A stretch of 64,000 nt of DNA, taken from assembly GCF_003350535.1 (NCBI RefSeq), contig NZ_QQBB01000005.1, forward strand, positions 124,001 through 188,000. Reading direction: 5' to 3'. Below the pieces are notes generated by a model. That model did no database searches. It had not been told where the DNA came from and worked only from the letters and a program-made list of their open reading frames with translations. The translations under genes and the position numbers were made by a program. Numbering within the stretch: the first letter of the stretch is position 1; each line of letters begins with the position of its first letter. Shown piece by piece: positions 26,949-35,955 of the stretch. Origin of the DNA: Microvirga subterranea. Its GTDB lineage: Bacteria; Pseudomonadota; Alphaproteobacteria; Rhizobiales; Beijerinckiaceae.

Positions 26949-28219
26949 GCGGGCACCGGATCCTTCGAGCCGTTCTCGACGAGCGCCCTGAAGCGGTGCT
27001 CCAGGTCGTCGATTCCGCCCTCCATGGAGAAATCGTGCCGCAGCCGCTCGTAGGCAGCGTCTCCCATGGCCTTGCGGCGCTCGGGCTCGCGGGCCAGGAG
27101 ATTGAGGGCGTTCGACAGCGCCTCCCAGTCGCCCGGCGGCACGAGCTGCCCTTCGGTGCCGTCGCGGATGAATTCCGGGATGCCCGCGAAGTCGGTCGCC
27201 AGGATCGCGAGCTTCTGGCTCGCCGCCTCCATGATGACGTTCGGCAGGCCGTCCCGGTCGCCGGAGGCGGCCTTCTTGGACGGTAGGGCGAAGAGGTCAG
27301 CCTGCTGCAGCAGCGCCACCACGTCCGGCTGCGCCTTGGGGCCGAGGAACGCGACCCTGTCGGCGATCCCGTTCTGCTGCGCCTTCGCCTTCAGGCTGTT
27401 GAGCAGGTCGCCGCCGCCCACATGGGCGAAGCGCCAGTGCAGGTCTGGGGGCAGGGCGGCGAGCGCCTGGATCAGGTCGTCGAAGCCCTTCTTCGATACG
27501 GCCCTTCCGACGGAGACCATGCGCACCGGATCGGCCGGATCCGAGCCGTCCCGCGGCGGACGAGCCTCGGGCGGCGCGGGAAAGCGCGAGAGGTCGAGCC
27601 CATGATAGACGAGCGAGACGTGGTCCGGCGTCGGGCTTAAAGAGCGCAGGTTCTCGGCCCCGTGCGCCGTGCAGGTCACGCCCCAGCGGGCCTCGGCGAG
27701 CTTCTCGCGCTTCTCCCAGTCCGGCGTGGTCCAGATGTCCTTGGCGTGGGCCGAGAAGGTCCAGGACCGGCCGGTCAGGAGGGCCGCATAGCGCACGACG
27801 GAGGCGGGCGTGTGCAGGTAATGGACGTGCAGATGCCCGATCTCGGCGGGCAGTTCGCGCGCCATCACGAAGGCCTGTCCCAGCCGGCGGACCCGGTTGG
27901 CGGTGAAATCGCGCTTCAGGTCGCGCCAGAAGGTCTGCATCAGCCTCCCGAAACCCTTCTGCCGCATGCTCCAAAGTGCGCCGCGCAGGACGCGGATCGG
28001 CTCCTCGTAGAGATATTCCGGCAGATAGGTGACCCGTGCCTTGATCTTCCGGTTCATGGGATGCACGGCCCGTTCCGTCGGGTGCCGCAGCGACCAGATC
28101 TCGAGCGGAATGCCGCGCTCCTCGAGGGCGAGGATCTCCTGGGCGATGAAGGTTTCGGACAGGCGCGGGTAACCTTTGACGGCGACGGCGATCCGTCGGG
28201 CAGCAGGCGAAGGAAGCAT
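26945..28219 (-). CDS. Glycosyltransferase family 4 (exopolysaccharide type)
   Basis: 424 residues. The N-terminus KGYPRLSETFIAQEILALEERG is typical of colanic-acid and exopolysaccharide transferases such as WcaL/AmsK. HVHYLHTPASVVRYAALLTG and FSAHAKDIW are acceptor-side motifs, and the C-terminal half holds VSVGRAVSKKGFDDLIQAL, VGGGDLL and PNVIMEAASQKLAILATDFAGIPE. Eight bases separate it from the upstream transferase gene. It most likely adds a sugar to a surface polysaccharide. Confidence 0.9.
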   Translation of the reverse strand: MLPSPAARRIAVAVKGYPRLSETFIAQEILALEERGIPLEIWSLRHPTERAVHPMNRKIKARVTYLPEYLYEEPIRVLRGALWSMRQKGFGRLMQTFWRDLKRDFTANRVRRLGQAFVMARELPAEIGHLHVHYLHTPASVVRYAALLTGRSWTFSAHAKDIWTTPDWEKREKLAEARWGVTCTAHGAENLRSLSPTPDHVSLVYHGLDLSRFPAPPEARPPRDGSDPADPVRMVSVGRAVSKKGFDDLIQALAALPPDLHWRFAHVGGGDLLNSLKAKAQQNGIADRVAFLGPKAQPDVVALLQQADLFALPSKKAASGDRDGLPNVIMEAASQKLAILATDFAGIPEFIRDGTEGQLVPPGDWEALSNALNLLAREPERRKAMGDAAYERLRHDFSMEGGIDDLEHRFRALVENGSKDPVPA

Positions 28220-28227
28220 CCTGATCG

Positions 28228-29487
28228 TTACTCGGCCGCCTGGTGAAAGGCGGCAAAAGCGGTGGCGTTGTCGGTCAGAGCCTTAAGCCGCTCCTGCACC
28301 CGGTCAAGCCCGTCGAGCAGGCCGGGGATCACCACCTCCGAGGGGCGCGGTTGCGAGGACAGCCCGCGCAGGGCCGCCGCCATGCGCTCGGGCGTGCGCG
28401 GCGCCCGGTAGTCGCTCAGCATCCGAACCAGCCCGAGCCGCTCGGCCTCGACGGCGCGGATGTACTGCTCCAGCCGCGGCCGCGTGCGCGGCACGATCAG
28501 CGTCCGCTTGTCGAAGGACAGGGCCTCGCAGAAGGTGTTGTAGCCGCCCATGGCCACGATGGCCTCGGCCTTCTGCATCAGGCGCTCGATCTTGGTGTCG
28601 AAGGAGAGCACGTCGAGCTTCGGCTGCCGGGCGATGCGCTCCACGAAGGAGCCGCGCTTGTCCCGGTCGATGAAAGGGCCGAACAGGACCAGGGCCGGCA
28701 TCTCGATGTCCGGATCGGCCTCGTAGGCCGAGATCACCCAGTCGATCAGGTCGTCCCCGTCGCCGCCGCCGCCGGTGGTGACGAGGATGAAGGGCTGCTT
28801 GGTGATCTTCGGATAACGGTTGAGCGAGGGCGTCGGCGGCACCTCGCGGCGCAGGTAGCCGGTATAGGTGATCCGCGCCTCGACCTCGGGCGGCAGCCCG
28901 AGCGCCGCGAGCGGCTGATAGACGTCGCGCAGGCCGTAGACCCAGATCTCGTCGTAGTAGCGGATCAGGGCGTCCTTCGCGTCCTTGCGCTCCCATTCGG
29001 GAACCAGGAGCGCGGGCTCGCCCATCACGTCCCGCACGCCGAGCACGAGGCGGCAGCCCGATCCCTGCAGGTAGTCGAGCGCCGGCAGGACCTCGCCGCG
29101 GAAGCCCGTCGGCTCCTTGTCGACGATGAACACGTCCGGCTGGAAGGACTTGGCCGCCTGGAGGATCAGGGACTGGCGCAGCCGCACCGCCTCGTCCAGG
29201 CTCACGTTGAGGTTCAGGCAGCGGTAATCGCCGTCGGGGAGCTTGGTGACGCCCGGAATCCGGATATAGTCGACGCCGCTGCCGAACTCGAAGTTGCCGA
29301 TGACCGGAGAGCCCGAGATGATGACGACCGAGGTGTCCGGTTCCCGGGCCACGATGGCGTTCGCGATCGCCCGCGAACGGCGCAGATGGCCGAGACCGAA
29401 GGTGTCATGGCTGTAGATCAGGACACGCGTGCCGGAGCCGCGCCCTGACGAAGCCTTCGTTTGGGTCGATGTCATCTTCACATCCAT
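28228..29487 (-). CDS. Glycosyltransferase, MurG/GT28-like
   Basis: 419 residues from the ATG chosen. RVLIYSHDTFGLGHLRRSRAIANAI is the GT-B N-terminal loop, and the C-terminal half has FILVTTGGGGDGDDLI and AIVAMGGYNTFCEALSFDKRTLIVPR, the UDP-sugar site of MurG-like proteins. It resembles the first half of the fused transferase further on, so the two may be related by duplication. ATG 29487 and ATG 29475 are equally plausible. First gene of the leftward run, divergent from the pseudo-ABC gene. Confidence 0.85.
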   Translation of the reverse strand: MDVKMTSTQTKASSGRGSGTRVLIYSHDTFGLGHLRRSRAIANAIVAREPDTSVVIISGSPVIGNFEFGSGVDYIRIPGVTKLPDGDYRCLNLNVSLDEAVRLRQSLILQAAKSFQPDVFIVDKEPTGFRGEVLPALDYLQGSGCRLVLGVRDVMGEPALLVPEWERKDAKDALIRYYDEIWVYGLRDVYQPLAALGLPPEVEARITYTGYLRREVPPTPSLNRYPKITKQPFILVTTGGGGDGDDLIDWVISAYEADPDIEMPALVLFGPFIDRDKRGSFVERIARQPKLDVLSFDTKIERLMQKAEAIVAMGGYNTFCEALSFDKRTLIVPRTRPRLEQYIRAVEAERLGLVRMLSDYRAPRTPERMAAALRGLSSQPRPSEVVIPGLLDGLDRVQERLKALTDNATAFAAFHQAAE

Positions 29488-29650
29488 GACCAGGTCCGCC
29501 GGGCGGGCGCCCCTCGGTGGAAAGGGTTTCAAGTTGACGTTAGGACACTACTCTCTACCGTTGCAATAGCCCTCGGCAAAGTACCTATGGCGTAACTGTA
29601 AAACGGAAAGGGGTGTCGACCCATGGCCTGGAGATGGTATCCTTCTTCTA
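29488..29650. promoter_or_regulatory. Divergent control region, glycosyltransferase run / pseudo-ABC pair
   Basis: About 160 bases between two divergently transcribed gene sets. Both promoters should be here and could be coregulated. No clear sigma-70 pair or operator is visible to me. Confidence 0.4.
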
Positions 29651-32374
29651 ATGGATAAGAGCCTCTTCCGTTACATTTGGAAGCACTCGAAGCGCGACCA
29701 ACTCATTGTCTGCGCTGTCGTTCTTGCGTCCCAGCCGTTCTATTTCATGTCGCTCGACCTGCCTCGCCAGATCGTGAACGAAGCGATTCAGGGTGAGGCG
29801 TTCCGCGACGGCAACACGACGGCTCCGTTCCTGAAGCTGGGGATTGATCTCCCGTCGTGGCTGGGCGGCGGGTCGTTCCAGATCTTCGAGGGGTTTCAGC
29901 TCAGCCGCGTCGGCCTGCTCTTCGGGCTCTCGACCCTGTTCCTGTTCTTCGTCATCATCAACGGCGGCTTCAAGTACTGGATCAACGTCGCGAAGGGTAT
30001 CCTCGGGGAACGGATGCTCCGGCGCATGCGCTTCGACCTGTTCACGATGGTGCTGCGCTTCACGCCGGAAGCCCTGCGCACGGTGAAGTCCTCCGAGACC
30101 GCGACGATCATCAAGGACGAGGTCGAGCCCATCGGCGGCTTCATCGGCGATGCCTTCATCACGCCGGTCTTCCTCACCATGCAGGCGGCGACCGCCCTGT
30201 TCTTCATCATGGTGCAGAACGTCTGGCTCGGCCTTCTGGCCCTTGGTGTGGTAGGGATCCAGATCATCATCATCCCGCGCCTGCGGCGGGAGCTGCTGCG
30301 CCTGGGCCGGGAGCGCCAGCTCGCCTCCCGCGAACTCGCCGGCCGCATCGGGGAGGTGCTCGACGGCATCGAGGTGGTGCACGTGCACCATGCCTACAAC
30401 TGGGAAAGGGCGGAGATCGGCAACCGCCTCTACACGCTCTTCGACATCCGGGTGAAGATCTATAACCGGAAGTTCGTCGTCAAATTCCTCAACAACTTCC
30501 TGTCCCAGCTCACGCCGTTCTTCTTCTACGCCATCGGCGGCTATTTCGCCCTGCGCGGAACCCTCGATATCGGCCAGCTCGTGGCCGTGATCAGCGCCTA
30601 TCGCGAGCTGCCGCCGCCCCTGAAGGAGCTGATCGACTGGGATCAGCAGCGCCTCGACGTCCAGGTGAAGTACGACCAGGTCACGCAGCACTTCGCCGAC
30701 GAGCGGCTTGCCCCGCTGATCGAGGCCCGCGAAGAGGAGGCTCAGGACGAGCCTCTCGTCGGGGCGCTCGCGGGCGAGGACCTGCGGGTCAGCGATCCGC
30801 ATGGCGGCATGATTCTGGACAGCGCCTCCTTCGCGCTCGACCTGCCGGCGCGGGTGGCGCTGATCGCCGCGGGCAGCCCCGCCGCGAGCGTCATGGCGCG
30901 CATCGTCGCACGGCGGACGCCGGGTTTCGGCGGCGAGATCCGCATCGGCGAGCGCGATCTCATGCGGCTCCCGCCCGGCGTCGTCGGCCGCCGGATCGCC
31001 TATGCGGGCATCGATCCGATTCTGTTCCCCGGCACGATCCGCGACAACCTCATCTACGGCCTGCGTTTCAAGCCTCTGGGCAAGACCGAGGAGGGGCGGC
31101 GGGAGGCCGAGCGCCGGGTCGCGGAGGCGCTGAGGACCGGCAATCCGGTCGAGAGCATCTCCGACCAATGGATCGACTATGAAAGGGTCGGCGCGAAGGA
31201 CGCCGATGACCTGGACCGCCTGCTCGTGCACCTGCTCAACCGCATCGGGATGGGCAACGAGATCTATCTGTTCGGCCTCGCGGGCCGGATAGACCCGGAC
31301 AAGGATCCCGACCTCGCGGAACGCGTCGTCGACGCGCGGCGGGGCCTCTACGACACGTTCCGGTCCAGCGGCATGGCCGACCTCGTCGAGCCCTTCGACG
31401 CCGACCGGTACAACGATCAGGCGACCATCGCCGAGAACCTGCTGTTCGGAGTTCCCACCACCGAGGAGTTCATGGGGCGCCGGCTGGCGGAGAACTCCGA
31501 CTTCCGCAGCGCCCTCGACAAGGCCGGCGTGACCGATGACCTGGTTCACATGGGCCTGCAGATCGCCAAGACCATGACGGAGATCTTCCAGGGCCTGCCG
31601 CCGGGACATTCCCTCTTCGAGCAGTTCTCCTTCGTGGGCGCGGAGGAGCTGCCCGAGTTCGAGGCCATCCTGCGTCGCCATCCGCGCCCGAGCGAGGACA
31701 TGGACCGGGACGACCGTGTCCGTCTCCTCTCCCTGCCGCTGGCCTATGTGGAGGCGCGGCACCGCTTGGGACTCCTCGACGACCGGCTCAAGACGGAGCT
31801 GGTGCAGGCCCGCCGCTTCGTGCGCGAGACCCTGGAGAAATCCGAGTTTGCCGGGGTCGACTTCTACGATCCGGAGAGGATCACAGCGGCCGCGCCGCTG
31901 CGCGACAACCTCCTGTTCGGCCGCGTCAGCTACCGGGTCGCCAACGCCCGCGTGCGGGTCGCCGAGGCGATCTCGACGGTGGTGCGCGAGATGGGCCTTC
32001 TGGAGGACATCCAGCGGATCGGCCTCGACCAGCAGGTCGGCACCGCAGGACGTCTGCTGACGCCGCAGGAGAGGGCGAGCGTCAATCTCGTCCGCTGCCT
32101 CGTGAAGCGTCCGGACATCCTGGTCATCGACGGGGCTCTCGCCCCGTTCGACGAGGCGCGCGCCCAACAGATGACTGAGCTTCTCCTCGATCTCCTCGAG
32201 GAGCAGAGTCTGTTCATGGTCGTGCCGAACGAGCGGCAGGCAAAAGGCTTCGATGTCCTGATGCGCTTCAAGGACGGACAGGTTACGACAGAAACGACGA
32301 CAGGCGGCCGGGAGCCCGAGGCCATGGAGCCCGGGCCTGAGGCCGCCCAACCAATTGAAGGAGAGGTGGCATGA
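29651..32374 (+). CDS. ABC exporter-like membrane protein with a degenerate ATPase domain, 907 aa
   Basis: Residues 1-345 form an ABC-exporter membrane domain with about six hydrophobic segments. From 380 an ATPase-like domain starts, but every catalytic motif is lost: the P-loop place reads LIAAGSPAASV (404-414, no Lys), the signature LTPQERAS (803-810) replaces LSGGQ, and the Walker B place DILVIDGALAPFDE has Gly for the catalytic Glu. Exporter-type D-N-L-x-F/Y-G elements occur three times (466-470, 596-600, 753-757), with about 330 residues inserted between P-loop and signature regions. ATP hydrolysis by this chain is unlikely. It overlaps the cNMP-binding gene by four bases. Confidence 0.88.
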   Translation: MDKSLFRYIWKHSKRDQLIVCAVVLASQPFYFMSLDLPRQIVNEAIQGEAFRDGNTTAPFLKLGIDLPSWLGGGSFQIFEGFQLSRVGLLFGLSTLFLFFVIINGGFKYWINVAKGILGERMLRRMRFDLFTMVLRFTPEALRTVKSSETATIIKDEVEPIGGFIGDAFITPVFLTMQAATALFFIMVQNVWLGLLALGVVGIQIIIIPRLRRELLRLGRERQLASRELAGRIGEVLDGIEVVHVHHAYNWERAEIGNRLYTLFDIRVKIYNRKFVVKFLNNFLSQLTPFFFYAIGGYFALRGTLDIGQLVAVISAYRELPPPLKELIDWDQQRLDVQVKYDQVTQHFADERLAPLIEAREEEAQDEPLVGALAGEDLRVSDPHGGMILDSASFALDLPARVALIAAGSPAASVMARIVARRTPGFGGEIRIGERDLMRLPPGVVGRRIAYAGIDPILFPGTIRDNLIYGLRFKPLGKTEEGRREAERRVAEALRTGNPVESISDQWIDYERVGAKDADDLDRLLVHLLNRIGMGNEIYLFGLAGRIDPDKDPDLAERVVDARRGLYDTFRSSGMADLVEPFDADRYNDQATIAENLLFGVPTTEEFMGRRLAENSDFRSALDKAGVTDDLVHMGLQIAKTMTEIFQGLPPGHSLFEQFSFVGAEELPEFEAILRRHPRPSEDMDRDDRVRLLSLPLAYVEARHRLGLLDDRLKTELVQARRFVRETLEKSEFAGVDFYDPERITAAAPLRDNLLFGRVSYRVANARVRVAEAISTVVREMGLLEDIQRIGLDQQVGTAGRLLTPQERASVNLVRCLVKRPDILVIDGALAPFDEARAQQMTELLLDLLEEQSLFMVVPNERQAKGFDVLMRFKDGQVTTETTTGGREPEAMEPGPEAAQPIEGEVA

Positions 32375-32814
32375 CTCTTGAGGCCGAGGTGCAGTCCCTG
32401 CGACAGGTGCCTATGTTCCGGGACATCGATCCGGCCCGGTTGAAGCTCCTGGCCTTTACCAGCGAGCGGGTGCAGTTTTCGGACGGTCAGCGCTTCTTCT
32501 CGCAGGGGGACGCCTCCGACGCCGCCTACGTGATCCTGGACGGCCGGGCGCACGTGCTGCTCAACACCCCGGGCGGCGAGATCACGGTGGCGGAACTCTC
32601 GGATAACGCCCTGGTGGGCGAGATGGGCATCCTGTCCGATTCCCCCCGCTCGGCGACAATCATGGCGGCGGAGCCCACCACGGCGCTTCGAATCGACAAG
32701 CGGGTCTTCCTCGAGCTTCTCGCCCAGTTCCCCCAGATGTCCCTCGCCGTCATGCGGGAACTCGCGCAGCGCCTGGAGCGCACCAATGCGCAACTTGTCG
32801 CGCAGTCATCGTGA
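32371..32814 (+). CDS. Stand-alone cyclic-nucleotide-binding domain protein, 147 aa
   Basis: A single Crp-like beta barrel with no DNA-binding part. The phosphate-binding cassette is visible as VGEMGILSDSPRSATIMA (Gly83, Glu84, Arg93, Ser94, Ala95), so it may bind cAMP or cGMP. A C-terminal helix follows. ATGA overlap with the pseudo-ABC gene implies coupled translation and probably a complex in which it senses a nucleotide. A terminator follows the stop directly. Confidence 0.9.
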   Translation: MTLEAEVQSLRQVPMFRDIDPARLKLLAFTSERVQFSDGQRFFSQGDASDAAYVILDGRAHVLLNTPGGEITVAELSDNALVGEMGILSDSPRSATIMAAEPTTALRIDKRVFLELLAQFPQMSLAVMRELAQRLERTNAQLVAQSS

Positions 32815-32818
32815 AAAA

Positions 32819-32840
32819 TTGGGGAAACCTCCCCGATTTT
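32819..32840 (+). terminator. Rho-independent terminator of the pseudo-ABC pair
   Basis: TTGGGGA / TCCCCGA stem (one G-T pair) with an AACC loop and TTTT, five bases after the stop. Confidence 0.65.
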
Positions 32841-33008
32841 AAGGAAAATTTGGCGTAATTTCCCGGGGAAAACCTCACCCGGAGGGTTAAAAAAGCGTTT
32901 CTTACGGTCAAGCTGACCGATTATGGACACAACTTCCCGTCAACCCTTGTCCCACAATGACACAAGGGAAGGTTCGACCGTCCGGTCGGATCGAGCGGGA
33001 AAAAAGTG

Positions 33009-34073
33009 ATGCCGACCAATGCGAGAACGCTGCTCTGCGCAGTGCCGCAACCTGTCGCGGACGTGCGCAAGCACCACAGCCGCCATTCGCTTCGCCTCTT
33101 CCTCACCGTTGGTCTGATGCTCGGAGTCCAGGCCGTGAGCGCCGGCCCTGCGGCCGTCGCTACCCTGCCGAGCGCCCTCACGGCGCGTCCCTTCGCGGTG
33201 GCGCCCGTCGCCGCCGCGGTGACAGTGCCGGATGTCTTCACGCCCGCCCTGGGCAAGGAACCGGGGCTGTTCCGGTCCATCGTCGAGAGCGCCTTCTCGT
33301 TCACCAAGCCGGCCAAGCCGAAGCCCGAGCCCTATCCGGTCGAGGCCGCCGGTGATCCCGACGAGCTCATCCCGTTCAGCGGCCGCAACGTTCCGCGCTG
33401 GCTGGTCCATTCCATCCTCAAGGCCGCCCACGTGACCGGTGTTGACCCGGTCTACATGATGACCCTGGCGGATGTGGAATCGAGCCTGTCGCCCGAAGCC
33501 AAGGCCTCAACGTCCTCGGCCCAGGGGTTGTTCCAGTTCATCGACAGCACCTGGCTCGAAACCGTCCGGACGCACGCGGCCGATTACGGCTTCGCGGCCG
33601 CGGCCGAGGCGATCAAGACCGTCGACGGCGAGGCGGCGGTGGACGCGAAGGACCGCGACTGGATCATGGGCCTGCGCACCGACCCGTACTTCTCCGCCCT
33701 CATGGCGGGCGAGCTGATCAAGGACGTGGAGCGCGCGCTTCAGGCGCAAGGGGAGCGCGAGCTCGCCGAGGCCGAGCTCTACATCGCCCACTTCCTCGGC
33801 GCGAAGGCCGCCGTGCGCTTCCTCGAGGTTCTGGACCAGGACCCGAACATGAAGGCCGCCAAGCTCTTCCCGAAGGCCGCCAAAGCGAATGCCGGGCTCT
33901 TCATGGACGGAAAGGGCCGCAAGCGCCGCCCGGTGACGGTCGCGGAGTTCTACAACAAGATCGATTCCAAGATCGTCCGCCGCCTCGACCGCTACGACGA
34001 CATCGGACCGTATCTCGCCGAGATCAACACCATGGCGGAGCGGACCATGGAGGCCAACGCCGTCGTGCAGTGA
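33009..34073 (+). CDS. Lytic murein transglycosylase (SLT domain)
   Basis: Cleaves peptidoglycan between MurNAc and GlcNAc. The SLT core is clear: DVESSLSPEAKASTSSAQGL with the catalytic Glu near residue 157, and FQFIDSTWLETV. The N-terminus has a hydrophobic segment (LRLFLTVGLMLGVQAVSAG) that acts as signal peptide or anchor, followed by an Ala/Pro/Lys-rich linker. A GTG stands directly before the ATG and could be the start instead. It may act in the same envelope context as the glycan genes but is separated from them by a terminator. Confidence 0.88.
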   Translation: MPTNARTLLCAVPQPVADVRKHHSRHSLRLFLTVGLMLGVQAVSAGPAAVATLPSALTARPFAVAPVAAAVTVPDVFTPALGKEPGLFRSIVESAFSFTKPAKPKPEPYPVEAAGDPDELIPFSGRNVPRWLVHSILKAAHVTGVDPVYMMTLADVESSLSPEAKASTSSAQGLFQFIDSTWLETVRTHAADYGFAAAAEAIKTVDGEAAVDAKDRDWIMGLRTDPYFSALMAGELIKDVERALQAQGERELAEAELYIAHFLGAKAAVRFLEVLDQDPNMKAAKLFPKAAKANAGLFMDGKGRKRRPVTVAEFYNKIDSKIVRRLDRYDDIGPYLAEINTMAERTMEANAVVQ

Positions 34074-34079
34074 CAAGGC

Positions 34080-34105
34080 GCCGATCCCGAAAGCGTGGGA
34101 TCGGC
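34080..34105 (+). terminator. First hairpin after the transglycosylase gene
   Basis: Stem GCCGATCCC / GGGATCGGC (34080-34088, 34097-34105), six bases past the stop, with a weak T run. Confidence 0.5.
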
Positions 34106-34134
34106 CTCTTCAGCCTGATGAGTGCATTTTCAGC

Positions 34135-34169
34135 GGCGAGGTGGGATCACCTCGCCGATTTTCGTTTCA
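34135..34169 (+). terminator. Second, stronger terminator between convergent genes
   Basis: Stem GGCGAGGTG / CACCTCGCC with a GGAT loop, followed by GATTTTCGTTTC. It reaches the stop of the opposite Lrp-like gene. Confidence 0.75.
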
Positions 34170-34403
34170 GAACGCCTTGAAGGTGATGATCGTGCGGGTG
34201 TCGGCGATCTCGGGGACCGACTGCACGTTCTGGGCCACGAAATGGCCGATGTCGATGTCGTCGTCCACGTGGAACTTGGCCAGGATGTCGTAGTTGCCGG
34301 CCGTCGAGTAGATCTCGGACGCGATCTCCCGGTCGGCGAGCTTGCTCGCGACGTCGTAGGTCTTGCCGAGCTTGCATTTGATCTCGACGAAGAAGGTCTG
34401 CAT
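34167..34403 (-). CDS. Lrp/AsnC ligand-binding (RAM) domain protein, 78 aa
   Basis: A stand-alone effector domain without the helix-turn-helix: FFVEIKCKLGKTYDVASKL, EIYSTAGNYDILAKFHVDDD and VPEIADTRTIITFKAF. Such SraA-type proteins form ring oligomers that bind amino acids and can pair with full Lrp proteins. The ATG at 34403 has GGAG upstream; the longer frame lacks a site. It is 88 bases downstream of the UDP-glucose dehydrogenase gene on the same strand. Confidence 0.9.
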   Translation of the reverse strand: MQTFFVEIKCKLGKTYDVASKLADREIASEIYSTAGNYDILAKFHVDDDIDIGHFVAQNVQSVPEIADTRTIITFKAF

Positions 34404-34491
34404 GGGGGCTCCAGGGTCGTTCGGATTCGGGGCTCTTGCCCTGACATATGGCACGGCAGGGGGCCGGGGTGAACCGCCCCCCGCCCGGTGC

Positions 34492-35796
34492 TCACACCCT
34501 GCCGACACTCTTGTAGGTGAAGCCGCGGCGGCGCACGTCCTCCGGACGGTAGATGTTGCGCAGGTCCGCGATCACCGGCTCGGCCATGACCCGCTTCAGG
34601 CGGTCGAGGTCGAGGGCCCGGAACATGTTCCACTCGGTCACGATGGCGACCGCGTGAGCGCCTTCGGCGCAGTCATAGGCGTCGCGGGCGTAGGACACGT
34701 CCTGAAGCATGCCCTTGGCCGCCTCCATGCCCTCCGGGTCGTAGGCCCGGATGCGGGCGCCCGCATCCTGAAGGGTGCGGATGATGTCGAGGGAGGGAGC
34801 CTCGCGCATGTCGTCGGTGTTTGGCTTGAAGGTCAGGCCCAGCACCGCGATCGTCTTGCCGCGCACCGAGCCGCCGCAGGCGGCGATGACCTTCCGGCCC
34901 ATGGCGCGCTTGCGCTGGTCGTTGATGGCCGCCACCGCCTCGACGATGCGGGTCGGGGCCTCGAAGTCCTGCGCGGTCTTGATCAGCGCCAGCGTGTCCT
35001 TCGGAAAGCAGGAGCCGCCATAGCCGGGGCCGGCATGGAGGAACTTGGAGCCGATGCGGTTGTCGAGGCCGATACCGCGGGCCACGTCCTGCACGTCCGC
35101 GCCCACATGCTCGCACAGGTCCGCGATCTCGTTGATGAAGGTGATCTTGGTGGCCAGGAACGCGTTGGCGGCGTATTTCGTCAGCTCCGCAGCGCGCCGG
35201 CACATGTCGAGGATCGGCGCCTGGTTGAGGTAGAGGGGGCGGTAGATCTCGTTCATGACCGCGAGCGCGCGCTCGTCCTCGGTGCCGATGACGATGCGGT
35301 CGGGCCGCTTGAAGTCGGCGATGGCAGCACCCTCGCGCAGGAATTCCGGGTTCGACACGACGGCGAAATCCGCGTCCGGCCGGACCTCGCGGATGATGCG
35401 CTCGACCTCGTCGCCGGTGCCCACCGGCACGGTCGACTTGGTGACCACCACCGTGTAGCCCTTCATGGCGGCGGCGATCTCGCGGGCGGCCTGGTAGACG
35501 TAGGAGAGGTCCGCGTGGCCGTCACCGCGGCGGGACGGGGTGCCGACCGCGATGAACACGGCTTCCGCCGCTTCCACGGCCTCGGCCAGGTCCGTCGTGA
35601 AGGATAGGCGCCCCTCGCGCACGTTGGTGGCGACGAGGTCAGCCAGTCCCGGCTCGAAGATCGGGATTCGGCCTTGCCTCAGGGCCTCGATCTTCGCCGG
35701 CTCCTTGTCGACGCAGCAGACCGAGTGGCCGAAATCGGCAAAGCACGCGCCGGAGACCAAGCCCACATAGCCGGCTCCGATCATCGCAATACGCAT
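34492..35796 (-). CDS. UDP-glucose 6-dehydrogenase
   Basis: Oxidises UDP-glucose to UDP-glucuronate with NAD+, supplying acidic surface polysaccharides. The Rossmann motif MIGAGYVGLVSGACFA, TKSTVPVGT, NPEFLREG and the catalytic Cys263 in GYGGSCFPKDT are all present, and the length of 434 is typical. GGGAGA precedes the ATG. It could feed the nearby glycosyltransferases with sugar nucleotide, though they lie 5 kb away in separate transcripts. Confidence 0.96.
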   Translation of the reverse strand: MRIAMIGAGYVGLVSGACFADFGHSVCCVDKEPAKIEALRQGRIPIFEPGLADLVATNVREGRLSFTTDLAEAVEAAEAVFIAVGTPSRRGDGHADLSYVYQAAREIAAAMKGYTVVVTKSTVPVGTGDEVERIIREVRPDADFAVVSNPEFLREGAAIADFKRPDRIVIGTEDERALAVMNEIYRPLYLNQAPILDMCRRAAELTKYAANAFLATKITFINEIADLCEHVGADVQDVARGIGLDNRIGSKFLHAGPGYGGSCFPKDTLALIKTAQDFEAPTRIVEAVAAINDQRKRAMGRKVIAACGGSVRGKTIAVLGLTFKPNTDDMREAPSLDIIRTLQDAGARIRAYDPEGMEAAKGMLQDVSYARDAYDCAEGAHAVAIVTEWNMFRALDLDRLKRVMAEPVIADLRNIYRPEDVRRRGFTYKSVGRV

Positions 35797-35955
35797 CAGG
35801 ATCTCCCCCAGTTACCCGAGCTAGGGTTTAGTAGGACCGAGGCCCCGCGGCAACCCGGAGCGTTGGACTGCCTCAAAATAGCCAATTGCAACAAGGTCCC
35901 CCTTTGACTTCCTGATCGGTCGCGCACAAAAGACCGCGTCCAAATGGGAGCCCTC

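Noticed and set aside
29648..32350. Leftward 900-codon open frame opposite the pseudo-ABC gene
   Set aside because: Antisense to a membrane protein with clear helices. Its composition (His, Glu, Gly, Arg rich) is typical of a GC-skew shadow.
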